A stretch of DNA of 64,000 nucleotides. It comes from Oscillibacter sp. PC13. Its GTDB lineage: Bacteria > Bacillota > Clostridia > Oscillospirales > Oscillospiraceae. The stretch's first letter is position 1. Every line of letters starts with the position of its first letter. The position numbers and the translations under genes are program-made. The stretch covers positions 89,507 to 153,506 of the forward strand of contig NZ_FOXE01000008.1 of the NCBI RefSeq assembly GCF_900115635.1, read 5' to 3'. This document shows positions 17,812 through 26,670 of the stretch, piece after piece. The notes beneath the pieces are model-generated. The model had not been told where the DNA came from, did no database searches, and was given only the letters and a program-made list of their open reading frames with translations.

Positions 17812-19815
17812 ATGAAACGGAAGAGAAAGACCTCTGCGGCCCCGGATGCCAAGCATCCGCAGGAACGCAGAGCGTTCCTGTATATGGTTTTGCTGGCCTT
17901 GCTGGATACGTTGGTCATTGAACTTTTTAACCACAAGACATTTACAGAAGGCCTGGGCACCTTCTTGAAATTTGTGACCGAGGCGCCGCTGGCCCTGTTG
18001 GTCAATGTGATGCTTGTCCTGGCAACGCTGGTTCCGGCCATGTTTCTCCGGCGTCAGGTGTTTTGGTGTGTGCTGGCATCGGCGGTTTGGCTGGCCGCGG
18101 GCGCGGCCAATGGGTTTATCCTGCTGAACCGCATGACACCGTTTACCATCGCGGATTTGACTGTCCTGAACAGCGGTCTGGATACCCTGCCCAACTACCT
18201 TTCCAAAGGGTATATCGCCCTGCTGGCAACAGGGCTGATTGGCCTGCTTGTGGGGCTGATTCTGCTGTTTTGGCGTGGGCCCAAAAGTCCTGCCGGTGGG
18301 CGCCGGCGGATTTTGTCCGGTCTGCTGGCCTTGATCATCAGCGGCGGCGCGCTGGCCGCCAGTTGGTCGGCGGCCTTTCAAACCAGGCAGCTGAGCACGG
18401 TTTTTTCCAACCTGGCATTTGCCTATGAGGATTACGGCTTTTCTTATTGTTTTCTTGAAACCTGGCTGAACAAGGGAATTCCCCGCCCCATCGGATATCA
18501 GGCTTCTTCCGTCCGGGCAGTGGAGGCGCGGGTGGAGGAAAATATGCTGGCGGAGGCGGCGCCTGCCCAGACGGATGTAAATATCATTTATGTGCAGCTG
18601 GAGTCTTTCGTGGATCCCAATGAGATCAAAGGGCTGGAACTGTCGGAAAACGCAGTGCCAAACTGGACGGCATTGACAGAACAGTATGCCTCCGGCTACC
18701 TGACGGTTCCGGTGGTAGGAGCGGGCACTGCCAACACGGAGTTTGAGATGCTCACTGGTATGAGCACCCGGTTTTTTGGCCCTGGAGAGTATCCCTATGA
18801 GACACGGATGCTGGACCGAACGGCGGAATCTGTGGCCTATGACTTAAAGGAAAATGGATACGCCACCCATGCGATTCACAACCACCGGGCCACGTTTTAC
18901 AGCCGCAACCAGGTATATGCAAATTTGGGGTTTGATGATTTTACTTCATTGGAATATATGCCAAAGGCAGAAATGACCCCTAAAAACTGGGCAAAGGACC
19001 GTATCCTGACCGGAGAAATTGTCAAGGCGCTGGACGCGACACCAAACCAGCCGGATCTGGTGTTTACCGTCTCTGTTCAGGGACACGGGAAATATCCAAA
19101 AACCCAGGTTCTGGTGGATCCTGCGATTACGGTAGAGGCCTGCCCGGATCAGGAATATCAGTATGCCTTTGAGTACTATGTCAATCAGATCCGGGAGATG
19201 GATACCTTTGTGGGCGAACTGACATCGGCTCTGGAGGAACGGAGTGAAAAAACCGTTTTGGTGCTCTACGGCGACCATCTGCCTGCGCTGAATTTAGAAA
19301 CGCATGACATGAAGAGCGGCAGCCTGTATCGAACCCGTTACGTGGTTTGGAACAACTTTGGGCTGGAAAAGCAGGATGAGGATCTGGCATCCTATCAGCT
19401 GTCAGCGTCAGTGCTGGGGGAGCTCGGAATCACCACGGGATTTCTCAACCGCTTTCATCAGGTTTGCAGGGAAGAACCCACCTATCGCCTGGACTTGAAA
19501 CTGCTGCAGTATGATGTGCTGTACGGACGCCGGTATCTTTATGGGGACACCTCGCCGTATGAACCCACGGACATGCAGATGGGGATGGTTCCCATCACAG
19601 TGAGAGGCCTTTATCCATGGGGAAAGAACTGGATGGTAACCGGAGAAAACTTCAGCCCTTATTGTGAGGTTACAGTAGATGGGAAACAGCTGGATACAGA
19701 GTACCGTTCCTCCCGCATTTTGTGCCTGACAGAGGATCCGGGGACGGAGAGTTACCGGGATCTGGATATTCGCGTGGTGGATAAGCACAACGAGGTTTTA
19801 AGTGATACGGAATAA
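17812..19815 (+). CDS. LTA synthase family phosphoglycerol transferase
   Basis: A 667-residue membrane enzyme with the lipoteichoic-acid-synthase layout. A basic N-terminus is followed by about five transmembrane helices (residues 22-185) and an extracellular sulfatase-like domain (about 235-575). Active-site segments are IIYVQLESFVDP (metal Glu), VGAGTANTEFEML (nucleophilic Thr) and LYGDHLPAL (Asp-His). It would polymerise glycerophosphate from phosphatidylglycerol onto a lipid anchor. After the catalytic domain a soluble tail of about 100 residues (IPITVRGLYPWGKNW onwards) looks like an extra beta module and is longer than in standard LtaS. It is monocistronic between two terminators. Confidence 0.88.
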   Translation: MKRKRKTSAAPDAKHPQERRAFLYMVLLALLDTLVIELFNHKTFTEGLGTFLKFVTEAPLALLVNVMLVLATLVPAMFLRRQVFWCVLASAVWLAAGAANGFILLNRMTPFTIADLTVLNSGLDTLPNYLSKGYIALLATGLIGLLVGLILLFWRGPKSPAGGRRRILSGLLALIISGGALAASWSAAFQTRQLSTVFSNLAFAYEDYGFSYCFLETWLNKGIPRPIGYQASSVRAVEARVEENMLAEAAPAQTDVNIIYVQLESFVDPNEIKGLELSENAVPNWTALTEQYASGYLTVPVVGAGTANTEFEMLTGMSTRFFGPGEYPYETRMLDRTAESVAYDLKENGYATHAIHNHRATFYSRNQVYANLGFDDFTSLEYMPKAEMTPKNWAKDRILTGEIVKALDATPNQPDLVFTVSVQGHGKYPKTQVLVDPAITVEACPDQEYQYAFEYYVNQIREMDTFVGELTSALEERSEKTVLVLYGDHLPALNLETHDMKSGSLYRTRYVVWNNFGLEKQDEDLASYQLSASVLGELGITTGFLNRFHQVCREEPTYRLDLKLLQYDVLYGRRYLYGDTSPYEPTDMQMGMVPITVRGLYPWGKNWMVTGENFSPYCEVTVDGKQLDTEYRSSRILCLTEDPGTESYRDLDIRVVDKHNEVLSDTE

Positions 19816-19821
19816 CAGACA

Positions 19822-19859
19822 CTGGGCCCGCAGACATTTGTTCTGCAGGCCCAGCATTT
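19822..19859 (+). terminator. Terminator of the LTA-synthase-like gene
   Basis: CTGGGCC-C-GCAG pairs with CTGC-A-GGCCCAG (19822-19833, 19843-19854), then CATTTTT. The next 190 bases to the gatD terminator hold nothing recognisable. Confidence 0.8.
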
Positions 19860-20048
19860 TTGCTCACCGAAAGCCGGCTGCTATCTGCAACACCGGCCAA
19901 ATGGGAGGAAAAGGCGTTGCGAAGAGCGGTGCCGCCAGGAACACGCCGCCGGATATAAAATTGTTTCCATAAAAACTTCCTTTTACGGCATATGGCTGGA
20001 ACAGACCGTGTCTTTGGGCTGCGTCAGATGCCCAATAAAGCCATAAAA

Positions 20049-20072
20049 AAGCGGGAACCGCAGTCCCCGCTT
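20049..20072 (-). terminator. Terminator downstream of gatD
   Basis: AAGCGGG and CCCGCTT arms. On the minus strand the hairpin is followed by UUUUUUAUGG. Confidence 0.7.
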
Positions 20073-20076
20073 CGTT

Positions 20077-20823
20077 TTATTTTGTTGTTTTCTGTGCTTC
20101 GCAGCGCAACCGCAGCTGCTCCGCGGTGATGGCATAACTGCCGTCCGCCCAGCGGTTCGCAGGGCGCTCCTCTGGCAACGAAGCATTCCGCTGACGAAGA
20201 ATTGCATCGGCCACTGTATCCAGAAGACGGGGATTTTTCACCAAAAGGGGACCTGTCAATTCAGAGGCAAATACATGGTTCCAGTGGAATCCCTCAGGGC
20301 CGCCTTCTGCCTCGTTGCCAAATCCCATGGCCAGAGAGGTCAACAACGGCGTTTTGACACCGGTGATATGAGCACACTTGTTCATAAAGCCAACAACCGC
20401 ACCGGAGTAAAGATCGGTAACCCCATAAACATCCCCAACCATACGGTGCGGACCCTGTACCGCCACAAAGTCTGCTAATCCCATCCCATCATAGATGGTC
20501 CCGCCTGCGTCGGTGATGGTTTTTCCCAGCAGCTCCATAGCGGTTCCGGCGAACAGCATCGCGGTGCCGCGTTCCGCCGCGGCCTTCACCGCATCGCTGC
20601 AGCGCATAAAATCTGCCAGCGCTGCTTTCTGCGCACGCTCCGTGCCGGCCCCCATAAAAAGGAAGTCCGCTCCAGCCAAATCAATCTCCTGGCCGGGAAG
20701 CACGGATTCCACTACCACAGTGTTTCCGAGTTCCTCCAAATACCGCTTCAAAACGGAGAGATTGGCGTAACTGCCGTACAGGCTCATCAGATCGGGATAG
20801 AAATGGATGAATCGAAATTCCAT
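20077..20823 (-). CDS. gatD: GatD-like subunit of lipid II isoglutaminyl synthase, catalytic residues lost
   Basis: 248 residues in the GatD/CobQ-like glutamine amidotransferase family, four bases after murT. GatD normally hydrolyses glutamine and passes ammonia to MurT, which amidates D-Glu of lipid II. Alignment by eye to S. aureus GatD is straightforward (FIHFYPDLMSLYG, GAGTERAQ, GDVYGV, VVGF, GPLLVKNP). But the nucleophile segment, normally ICGGYQFLG, reads FAGTAMELLG (about residues 91-100), so the Cys is Gly or Ala. The histidine segment GTYLHGP reads ASELTGP, with Thr at about residue 190. Glutaminase activity is therefore doubtful. It may be structural, or MurT may use free ammonium. 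Confidence 0.85.
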   Translation of the reverse strand: MEFRFIHFYPDLMSLYGSYANLSVLKRYLEELGNTVVVESVLPGQEIDLAGADFLFMGAGTERAQKAALADFMRCSDAVKAAAERGTAMLFAGTAMELLGKTITDAGGTIYDGMGLADFVAVQGPHRMVGDVYGVTDLYSGAVVGFMNKCAHITGVKTPLLTSLAMGFGNEAEGGPEGFHWNHVFASELTGPLLVKNPRLLDTVADAILRQRNASLPEERPANRWADGSYAITAEQLRLRCEAQKTTK

Positions 20824-20827
20824 CGCC

Positions 20828-22180
20828 TTACGCCTCCTTTTTCACACCCGGCAGGGTCAGCAGCTTGTCCCGATCTGAAAAACAGGTGACCACATACAGA
20901 TCCTCCCTGCCGGCCAGGGCTTGCTCTGCACCGTCCTGCAAACGGGCGGCAGTCTTCGGAATGCTTGGCTGCACTTCCAGTTTTTCCTCCGGAATGCCGG
21001 TAAAGGAAAACCGCTCTGCCAAGTCATTGCAGTACTGTCCGGCCAACAAAATCTTTTTGACGTGTGGGACATTCAATTGGTCAAAATCAATGTCCCACAG
21101 CCAGCTGGTCTCACTGGTGAAGTACTTGCGGCTCACGGCGTCCACAATGACCAACACCACGCAATCGGATCTGGTGGAGGCAATATAACGCAAGTTGGTG
21201 TCGTAGGCAATGCTGTTTTCGTGCTTGGAGGTCAGCAGCACGCCATGGTGATTTCCCAGGATAAACTTCTGCATCCGCCCATTTTTCAGAATATAGTTGT
21301 TGATAACACCGGCAATGGTGTCCTGAGCGATACCTACCCGGCGGCAGGCCGCATAGGCAGCCAGAATGTTATAGACATTGTAAATGCTGCGGAAAGCCAG
21401 CTGAATGGTGACGGTGCCATCGATGGTCAGAGAGCCCCGCTCCAGATCCAGGCTGGTGGCAGTATAGTCCGTTTTTGGTTTGCAGTGGCTGCACTTGGTG
21501 CACCGGTAGGCGCCGATGTGATTATAGTGGACATAGTCATACTCCATGGGGGCATGGCAAACAGGGCAATAAGCACCGTCATGATACACGCCGGTGGGAG
21601 CATCCGTATCCGTGCTGCAGCGGTCCAAACCGAACCACTGTACCCGCTCATGGCCGTCTGCAAAGCAGCTGGACAGGGGATCGTCCGCGTTGAGGATAAG
21701 CTCTGTCTCCGGAGCGATAGCGGGGAGAATGGCATCGTATACCCACTCTGGATGACCGTTCCGGGTCATCTGGTCCCGATACAGATTGGTAATGACAAAC
21801 TCCGTGGGGTGGAAAAACTGGAAACTGTGCGCGGCATACCGCTCATCAGACTCAATCAGCAGCACATCTGCGTTGACCCGGCCGCCAAAGGTGGCGTGTG
21901 TTAGCACCATCGTGGTGACGCCTTCAATCTGGTTGGCGCCCTCCTCGTTGTAAACCACTGTTTTGCCGCCCGCCCGGAGAATCGCAGCTATCATTTCCAC
22001 AGTGGAGGTCTTTCCGTTGCTGCCGGTGACGGCAATGACATGCTGGGGAAGCTCCACCTGCCGCAAAATATCCGGACAGATCTTCAGGGCAAATTTTCCG
22101 GGCATGGAACTGCCCTTGCCCACCAGCTTTCCAACTGCCCGGCCCATTTTGCACACCAGGATGGCGAGAAATTTCCTCAT
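20828..22180 (-). CDS. murT: MurT-like Mur ligase (lipid II isoglutaminyl synthase subunit)
   Basis: 450 residues. The Mur-ligase ATP-binding loop is VIAVTGSNGKTSTVEMIAAIL (about residue 50). A zinc-ribbon insertion typical of MurT has CPVC...CTKCSHC (about residues 205-230). The C-terminal DUF1727 domain includes VDAVSRKYFTSETSWLWDIDFD. MurT activates the D-Glu carboxylate of lipid II with ATP and amidates it with GatD. It overlaps the upstream hydrolase gene by four bases (ATGA) and precedes gatD by four bases, so the three are translationally coupled. Confidence 0.92.
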   Translation of the reverse strand: MRKFLAILVCKMGRAVGKLVGKGSSMPGKFALKICPDILRQVELPQHVIAVTGSNGKTSTVEMIAAILRAGGKTVVYNEEGANQIEGVTTMVLTHATFGGRVNADVLLIESDERYAAHSFQFFHPTEFVITNLYRDQMTRNGHPEWVYDAILPAIAPETELILNADDPLSSCFADGHERVQWFGLDRCSTDTDAPTGVYHDGAYCPVCHAPMEYDYVHYNHIGAYRCTKCSHCKPKTDYTATSLDLERGSLTIDGTVTIQLAFRSIYNVYNILAAYAACRRVGIAQDTIAGVINNYILKNGRMQKFILGNHHGVLLTSKHENSIAYDTNLRYIASTRSDCVVLVIVDAVSRKYFTSETSWLWDIDFDQLNVPHVKKILLAGQYCNDLAERFSFTGIPEEKLEVQPSIPKTAARLQDGAEQALAGREDLYVVTCFSDRDKLLTLPGVKKEA

Positions 22181-22857
22181 TTCTCCAGCATCTCCTTTTC
22201 CTCCGGCTCCGGAAAATCACGAAACTCCGCAATGGCACGAACCGGCGCGCCGTCGGCATCTTCAAATTTCAGCGGAAGGGCGAAGAACATGATGTCCCGC
22301 CGACCTACCAGCTTTTTCAGGCACAGGTTTTCCACGATGACGAGGCCGCCGTTCAGCAGAACGTGATGAGCGGTAAACCCTGCATCGGACAGCGCGTCCA
22401 CGCTGATGGCGTCAGTCCCCACGCCTTTGAGTCCACAGCACACCAGATACTGGGCGGCTTCCGCATCCAAAATGGGAAAGGGGTCATCCAAAAAGGCAGG
22501 CGTATCCCACTTTTTCTCCCAGCCTGTATAGAAAAGCGCGAAGTCGGCGGAGCGAAGATAGCCGTTTTGCTCCCGCAGAAAATCAGCGGTGATGACACTG
22601 CCGGGAGCCAAGTGGGAAACGTTAATCACAGCGGCCCGTCCGCAGAATTGGGAGGCGGGCAGCTGATCCAAGCCAAAGCCATCCGGCAGAATATGCCGGG
22701 GAGCATCCATGTGGGTTCCTGTGTGAGATCCAACCTGCAACAGTGTTTCCCGGGCGCCGTCCCGGGTGATGGAGCGCGTGACGGAGAAGGAGGGGGCGGG
22801 AGTGCCGGGATAGACGAAAGTTTCCGGCGTAATGGTGTGTGTCAGATCAATAATCAT
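22177..22857 (-). CDS. Cyclase-family hydrolase (kynurenine-formamidase-like)
   Basis: 226 residues. The metal-binding signature HTGTHMDAPRH (about residues 44-54) and the start MIIDLTHTITPETFVYPG are diagnostic of the 'cyclase' family, which includes kynurenine formamidase and other amide or lactone hydrolases. The exact substrate is not deducible. The chosen ATG has AAGGAAGG upstream; longer in-frame starts lack this. Its stop overlaps the murT start, which links it to the MurT/GatD unit, a partnership I do not recognise. Confidence 0.82.
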   Translation of the reverse strand: MIIDLTHTITPETFVYPGTPAPSFSVTRSITRDGARETLLQVGSHTGTHMDAPRHILPDGFGLDQLPASQFCGRAAVINVSHLAPGSVITADFLREQNGYLRSADFALFYTGWEKKWDTPAFLDDPFPILDAEAAQYLVCCGLKGVGTDAISVDALSDAGFTAHHVLLNGGLVIVENLCLKKLVGRRDIMFFALPLKFEDADGAPVRAIAEFRDFPEPEEKEMLEK

Positions 22858-22951
22858 GGAAAGCTTCCTTCCTTTGCAGTATAGACAGTTTTTCTCTCTC
22901 AAATACCGGGGACAGAGGCTGCGGCCGCCTGTCCCGAAAATCCAACAAATC

Positions 22952-23001
22952 AAAAAGCTGCGGAACGTCCTGCCGCTGAAATCTATCGGAGGACGCGTTC
23001 C
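22952..23001 (-). terminator. Probable terminator of mnmG
   Basis: GGAACGTCCT (22962-22971) pairs with AGGACGCGTTCC (22990-23001) with one bulge. On the minus strand UUUUU follows after a short gap. It would separate mnmG from the hydrolase-murT-gatD unit. Confidence 0.55.
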
Positions 23002-23015
23002 CGGACAAAAAACGG

Positions 23016-24881
23016 CTATTTTTCCAGATGGATCATCAAAGCCGCAATGTCTGCCGGGCTGACGCCGGAGATGCGGGAGGCCTGTCCCAGATCCAGAGGG
23101 CGCACAGCATCCAGCTTCTCCCGGGCTTCCAGCCGCAGGCCCTGGATGCCGCTGTAGTCCAGATCGGGTGGGAGTTTATGGGATTCCATCTTCTGAAAAT
23201 CCGCCACCTGCTTCTGCTGCCGCTGGATATATCCCTCGTACTTGACGGAGATCTCCACCTGCTCTGCCACATCTTCCGGCAGGCTTGGACGGGTGGGGTC
23301 AAAGGGAGCCAGCTCCCCATAATGGAGCTGAGGCCGCCGCAGCAGGGAAATCAGGGGACAACCGTCAGTGACATCCGCTGTCTCTTTTTCCGCCAGAAAG
23401 GCGGAGAGGGCGGGAGAGGGAGAAGCGCCCGTATGGGTCAGACGGTAGATCTCCCGCCGGACAGCCTCGTATTTGTCCTCCACTGCCCGCAGCCGCTCCG
23501 CAGATACCAGACCAATTTCGTGGCCCTTCCGGGTCAGCCGCGCATCGGCGTTGTCCTGTCGCAGCAAGAGGCGGTATTCACTGCGGGATGTCATAATGCG
23601 GTAAGGCTCGTTGGTGCCCTTGGTCACCAGATCGTCAACCAGAGTGCCGATATAGCTCTCGCTGCGGGAGAGAACGAAATCATCCTGCCCCCGCAGTTTG
23701 CGAACGGCGTTCACGCCCGCAACAAAGCCCTGCACCGCTGCCTCCTCGTACCCGGAGGAGCCGTTGAACTGACCGGCACCGTATAACCCGGAAACTGCCT
23801 TTGTCTCCAGAGTGGGCTTCAGGGCCAGGGGATCGATACAATCATACTCGATGGCATAGGCGGGGCGGGTCATCTCCGCATGGGTGAGCCCCGGGACACT
23901 GTGGAGCATCCGTACCTGCACCTCCTCCGGCATGGAGGAGGAGAAACCCTGAATGTACAACTCTTCTGTATTCAGCCCCATGGGCTCTACAAACAGCTGA
24001 TGGCGGAGCTTGTCCGGAAAGCGGACGATTTTGGTTTCAAAAGAAGGGCAGTACCGGGGGCCGATGCCCTCGATAACTCCGGAGTAAATGGGAGAGCGGT
24101 CCAGATTCTCCTGCACAATCCGCCGGGTTTCCTCCGTAGTCCACGTGAGCCAGCAGACGGCCCGGTTTTCCGGCGGAGACTGGGTGGAGTAAGAGAAGGG
24201 AACAGGCAGTTCATCTCCAGGCTGCAGCTCCATGGCGCCGAAGTCCACACTGCGGGCGTTTACCCGGGGCGGCGTGCCGGTTTTAAAGCGCCGCAGAGGC
24301 AGTCCCAGGCGGAGCAGGGACTCCGTCAGCCGCCGCGCCGGGTGCATCCCGTCGGGGCCGGAGTCCTCCACACACTCACCGATGATGGTGCGGCCGGCCA
24401 GATACGTGCCGGTGGCGATGATGACGGCCCGTACATCGAATACCGCGCCGGTGGTCAAAACCACCTGGGAGACCGCGCCGCCCTCCGCCCGAACCTCTAC
24501 CACCTCACCCTGACGGACGGTCAGGCGTTCCTGCTGTTCCAGGGTATGCTTCATCCGCTCCTGGTACTTCCGGCGGTCCGCCTGGGCCCGGAGGGACCAG
24601 ACCGCAGGTCCCTTGCCCTTGTTCAGAAGACGGTACTGGATGCAGCACGCATCGGCGGCCCGTGCCATCTCGCCGCCCAAGGCGTCCAGCTCCCGGACCA
24701 GGTGGCCCTTGCCGGTGCCGCCGATGGCGGGGTTACAGGGCATATTGCCCACTGCGTCCAGGTTGATGGTAAAGACAATGGTCTCCATCCCCAGCCGGGC
24801 GGCGGCCAGCGCTGCCTCAATCCCGGCATGGCCGGCGCCAATCACGGCGACGTCAAATTGTCCGGCGTGAAACTCGGTCAT
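23016..24881 (-). CDS. mnmG: tRNA uridine-5-carboxymethylaminomethyl modification enzyme MnmG
   Basis: With MnmE, this FAD protein installs cmnm5 at the wobble uridine (U34) of several tRNAs. 621 residues is full length. The FAD-binding GxGxxG is [21 protein letters not shown] (split here as [10 protein letters not shown] then [11 protein letters not shown]), followed by [14 protein letters not shown] and the catalytic-Cys region [12 protein letters not shown]. The C-terminal helical tail is typical ([18 protein letters not shown]). The start has AAAGGA upstream. mnmE is not in the window, unlike the common mnmE-mnmG-rsmG layout. Confidence 0.96.
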   Translation of the reverse strand: MTEFHAGQFDVAVIGAGHAGIEAALAAARLGMETIVFTINLDAVGNMPCNPAIGGTGKGHLVRELDALGGEMARAADACCIQYRLLNKGKGPAVWSLRAQADRRKYQERMKHTLEQQERLTVRQGEVVEVRAEGGAVSQVVLTTGAVFDVRAVIIATGTYLAGRTIIGECVEDSGPDGMHPARRLTESLLRLGLPLRRFKTGTPPRVNARSVDFGAMELQPGDELPVPFSYSTQSPPENRAVCWLTWTTEETRRIVQENLDRSPIYSGVIEGIGPRYCPSFETKIVRFPDKLRHQLFVEPMGLNTEELYIQGFSSSMPEEVQVRMLHSVPGLTHAEMTRPAYAIEYDCIDPLALKPTLETKAVSGLYGAGQFNGSSGYEEAAVQGFVAGVNAVRKLRGQDDFVLSRSESYIGTLVDDLVTKGTNEPYRIMTSRSEYRLLLRQDNADARLTRKGHEIGLVSAERLRAVEDKYEAVRREIYRLTHTGASPSPALSAFLAEKETADVTDGCPLISLLRRPQLHYGELAPFDPTRPSLPEDVAEQVEISVKYEGYIQRQQKQVADFQKMESHKLPPDLDYSGIQGLRLEAREKLDAVRPLDLGQASRISGVSPADIAALMIHLEK

Positions 24882-25054
24882 GAAAAAATCCTTTCAGTAG
24901 GTGACAGATTGGATCTCAGTGCGGCCCATCAGTCAATCCACGGAGACATCATAGAAATCAGCGATTCGCAGCAGAATGCCATACCGAAGGAAGCGCCCGC
25001 CTTAAAGTCTGCTTGGCAGCACATCCGTCGGAAGCATGCCGAACGAATTTGAGA

Positions 25055-25912
25055 TTATCCTTTTTGCAGAGTCACTACCGCAATCTCCGGCCGGTTGAAC
25101 ACACGGATCAGCGGCCCGGAATTGCCCAGCCCACGGGTGACGAACAGGGCGGATCCGTTCTTTTCATACAGCCCCGCGGTGTAGGAGGGAAAGAACGTCC
25201 GGTCAGTGGACAGCAGCCCATCGGTAAAGGGCAGGCGAACAATGCCGCCGTGGCCGTGTCCGGATACCACCAAATCCGCGCCCAGCAGGCTGTACTGGCT
25301 TTCAAAATGGTCGTTGCGGTGGGCCAGCAGAATCCAGAAGGGATCGCCCCAGGATGCATAGAGCTCAGAGGCCAGCTCCTCCGGCGTTTTTTGATCGGCA
25401 TAGCCGTTGGGGTCGTCGATGCCGGCCAGCACAATGGAATCTCCGTTCCGCTCCAGCGCTACAAACTGGTTGGAGAGCACAGTTACGCCATGGGCCGCAA
25501 GGGTTTCCTTCAATGCCGGTACGCCGCCGATGGCCCACTCGTGATTGCCTGTGACATAGTAGGTTGGGGCAATGGCGGAGAGTCCGTTCGCAATTGACGC
25601 CGGGTATCCGGCCGCAGGGCCCCGATAGCGGTCTTCCAAATCCCCGAGATAGAAGATATAGTCCGGCTGCTCTGCCTCTACGGCAGAAAAAAGATCCTCA
25701 TGATTCTCACCGAACTCCGCACCGTGCAGATCGCTGAGAACGGCGATGCGGCATCCGTCAAAACCAATGGGGAGCGAGGCAAAGGATGGGGTGAACCGGG
25801 TGACTTGCAGTGTGCGGTTATCCCACCAGAGGAAGCCGCCAATCAAAAAAGCAGCCAACAACAAAAAGCAGGCCGTCCGGCAAGGACGGCGTTTCCGCGG
25901 ACGCTTTGCCAT
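25055..25912 (-). CDS. Membrane-anchored metallophosphoesterase (YaeI-like)
   Basis: 285 residues. A basic start and one transmembrane helix (RTACFLLLAAFLIGGFLWW, residues about 12-30) are followed by a calcineurin-like domain with the metal motifs SDLHG, GDLED, GNHEW and GHGHGG. Such proteins are phosphodiesterases, sometimes acting on UDP-diacylglucosamine-type or nucleotide substrates; the substrate is not known here. The domain faces outward by the positive-inside rule. It lies 173 bp upstream of mnmG on the same strand; that gap has nothing recognisable. Confidence 0.87.
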   Translation of the reverse strand: MAKRPRKRRPCRTACFLLLAAFLIGGFLWWDNRTLQVTRFTPSFASLPIGFDGCRIAVLSDLHGAEFGENHEDLFSAVEAEQPDYIFYLGDLEDRYRGPAAGYPASIANGLSAIAPTYYVTGNHEWAIGGVPALKETLAAHGVTVLSNQFVALERNGDSIVLAGIDDPNGYADQKTPEELASELYASWGDPFWILLAHRNDHFESQYSLLGADLVVSGHGHGGIVRLPFTDGLLSTDRTFFPSYTAGLYEKNGSALFVTRGLGNSGPLIRVFNRPEIAVVTLQKG

Positions 25913-25995
25913 GATCCAGGGACCTCCTCCGCAAAATGAGAAATCAGGAATCCAACATGTACGTGTCCCTGAACTGTATCAAATGAATACACCTT

Positions 25996-26025
25996 AGTAT
26001 AGCATAGAAGCGCACGGCTTTGCGA
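25996..26025 (-). promoter_or_regulatory. Candidate promoter of the phosphoesterase gene
   Basis: Minus-strand TCGCAA, 18 bp, TATACT, about 80 bp before the start codon. Confidence 0.5.
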
Positions 26026-26196
26026 GAGAAAAAATGTACAAAGAACCATCGGAAAAAGAAGCAGATTCGCAGGCTTTCCGTGCGTTTTTCACAGGCCTTT
26101 TACAAATTTTTGAAACCTTGAAGAGAGCTCTTACGCGGAATTGACATATTGAATAAAAAAGCGTGTTAATTTTATGTAAATTATACAATTTTGATC

Positions 26197-26225
26197 TTGC
26201 AAAATAAAGAGAACCCTGCTATGAT
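26197..26225 (+). promoter_or_regulatory. Promoter of the 26-residue microprotein gene
   Basis: TTGCAA, 17 bp, TATGAT. The 170 bases before it (26026-26196) are AT-rich with a second TTGACA at about 26142 but no gene. Confidence 0.75.
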
Positions 26226-26258
26226 AAAAATACAATAAAAGGAAAGGAGGGATGCAGA

Positions 26259-26339
26259 ATGATGCTGAGAAAATTTGTATTCGATGACGTGGATGACTTG
26301 ATTTTTACGGACGACACTTGGACCCGGAGCGAGCGGTAA
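26259..26339 (+). CDS. Predicted 26-residue acidic microprotein
   Basis: A short frame with unusually complete expression signals: good promoter (26197-26225), AGGAGG eight bases before the ATG, and a terminator starting 18 bases after the stop. The peptide begins MMLRKFVFDDVDDL and ends IFTDDTWTRSER: a basic/hydrophobic start, then Asp-rich and amphipathic. It contains no Cys and no signal peptide, so it is not an obvious bacteriocin. No partner gene is in the same transcript. Function unknown; it could be a small regulatory protein or a leader of a very short RNA. Confidence 0.6.
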   Translation: MMLRKFVFDDVDDLIFTDDTWTRSER

Positions 26340-26357
26340 AAATGTAGAAAAAGAAGG

Positions 26358-26383
26358 CCACGCCGGCGGGCGTGGATTTTTTT
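26358..26383 (+). terminator. Terminator of the microprotein gene
   Basis: CCACGCC and GGCGTGG around GGCG, followed by A and seven T. Confidence 0.9.
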
Positions 26384-26476
26384 CTGCTTAACAGGTTGGA
26401 TCCCGCGCCGCCTTCCGGCTGCGGCTGACAGGACGAAAGATTTCTGTAGTCAGCGGCCGGCACTTGTGATGTATTT

Positions 26477-26497
26477 CCGGACGGCGGTCCGGTTTTT
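26477..26497 (+). terminator. Hairpin with T-tract in the intergenic region
   Basis: CCGGAC/GTCCGG arms then TTTTT. No gene ends just before it, so it may back up the previous terminator. Confidence 0.6.
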
Positions 26498-26522
26498 AAT
26501 AAACGAAGCCCCGGATATGGAG

Positions 26523-26555
26523 ATACCGCCCAATCATTTTGGACGGTATTTTTTT
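26523..26555 (+). terminator. Third hairpin with T-tract before the lipoprotein gene
   Basis: ATACCG-CC pairs with GG-A-CGGTAT, then seven T. It insulates the lipoprotein gene from upstream transcription. Confidence 0.6.
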
Positions 26556-26607
26556 GCAGAAGGCCTGAAAAGACTGGAAATTATATGGATTTTCTGTAGA
26601 AAGGTGG

Positions 26608-26613
26608 TATAAT
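26608..26613 (+). promoter_or_regulatory. Extended -10 promoter of the lipoprotein gene
   Basis: TGGTATAAT, an extended -10 element, with only a weak -35 upstream. Confidence 0.6.
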
Positions 26614-26670
26614 AAAAACAGAAGAAATCTGCGTGCTGAGAGAAATTGTGTTTTCCAAAAAGGAGAGGGA

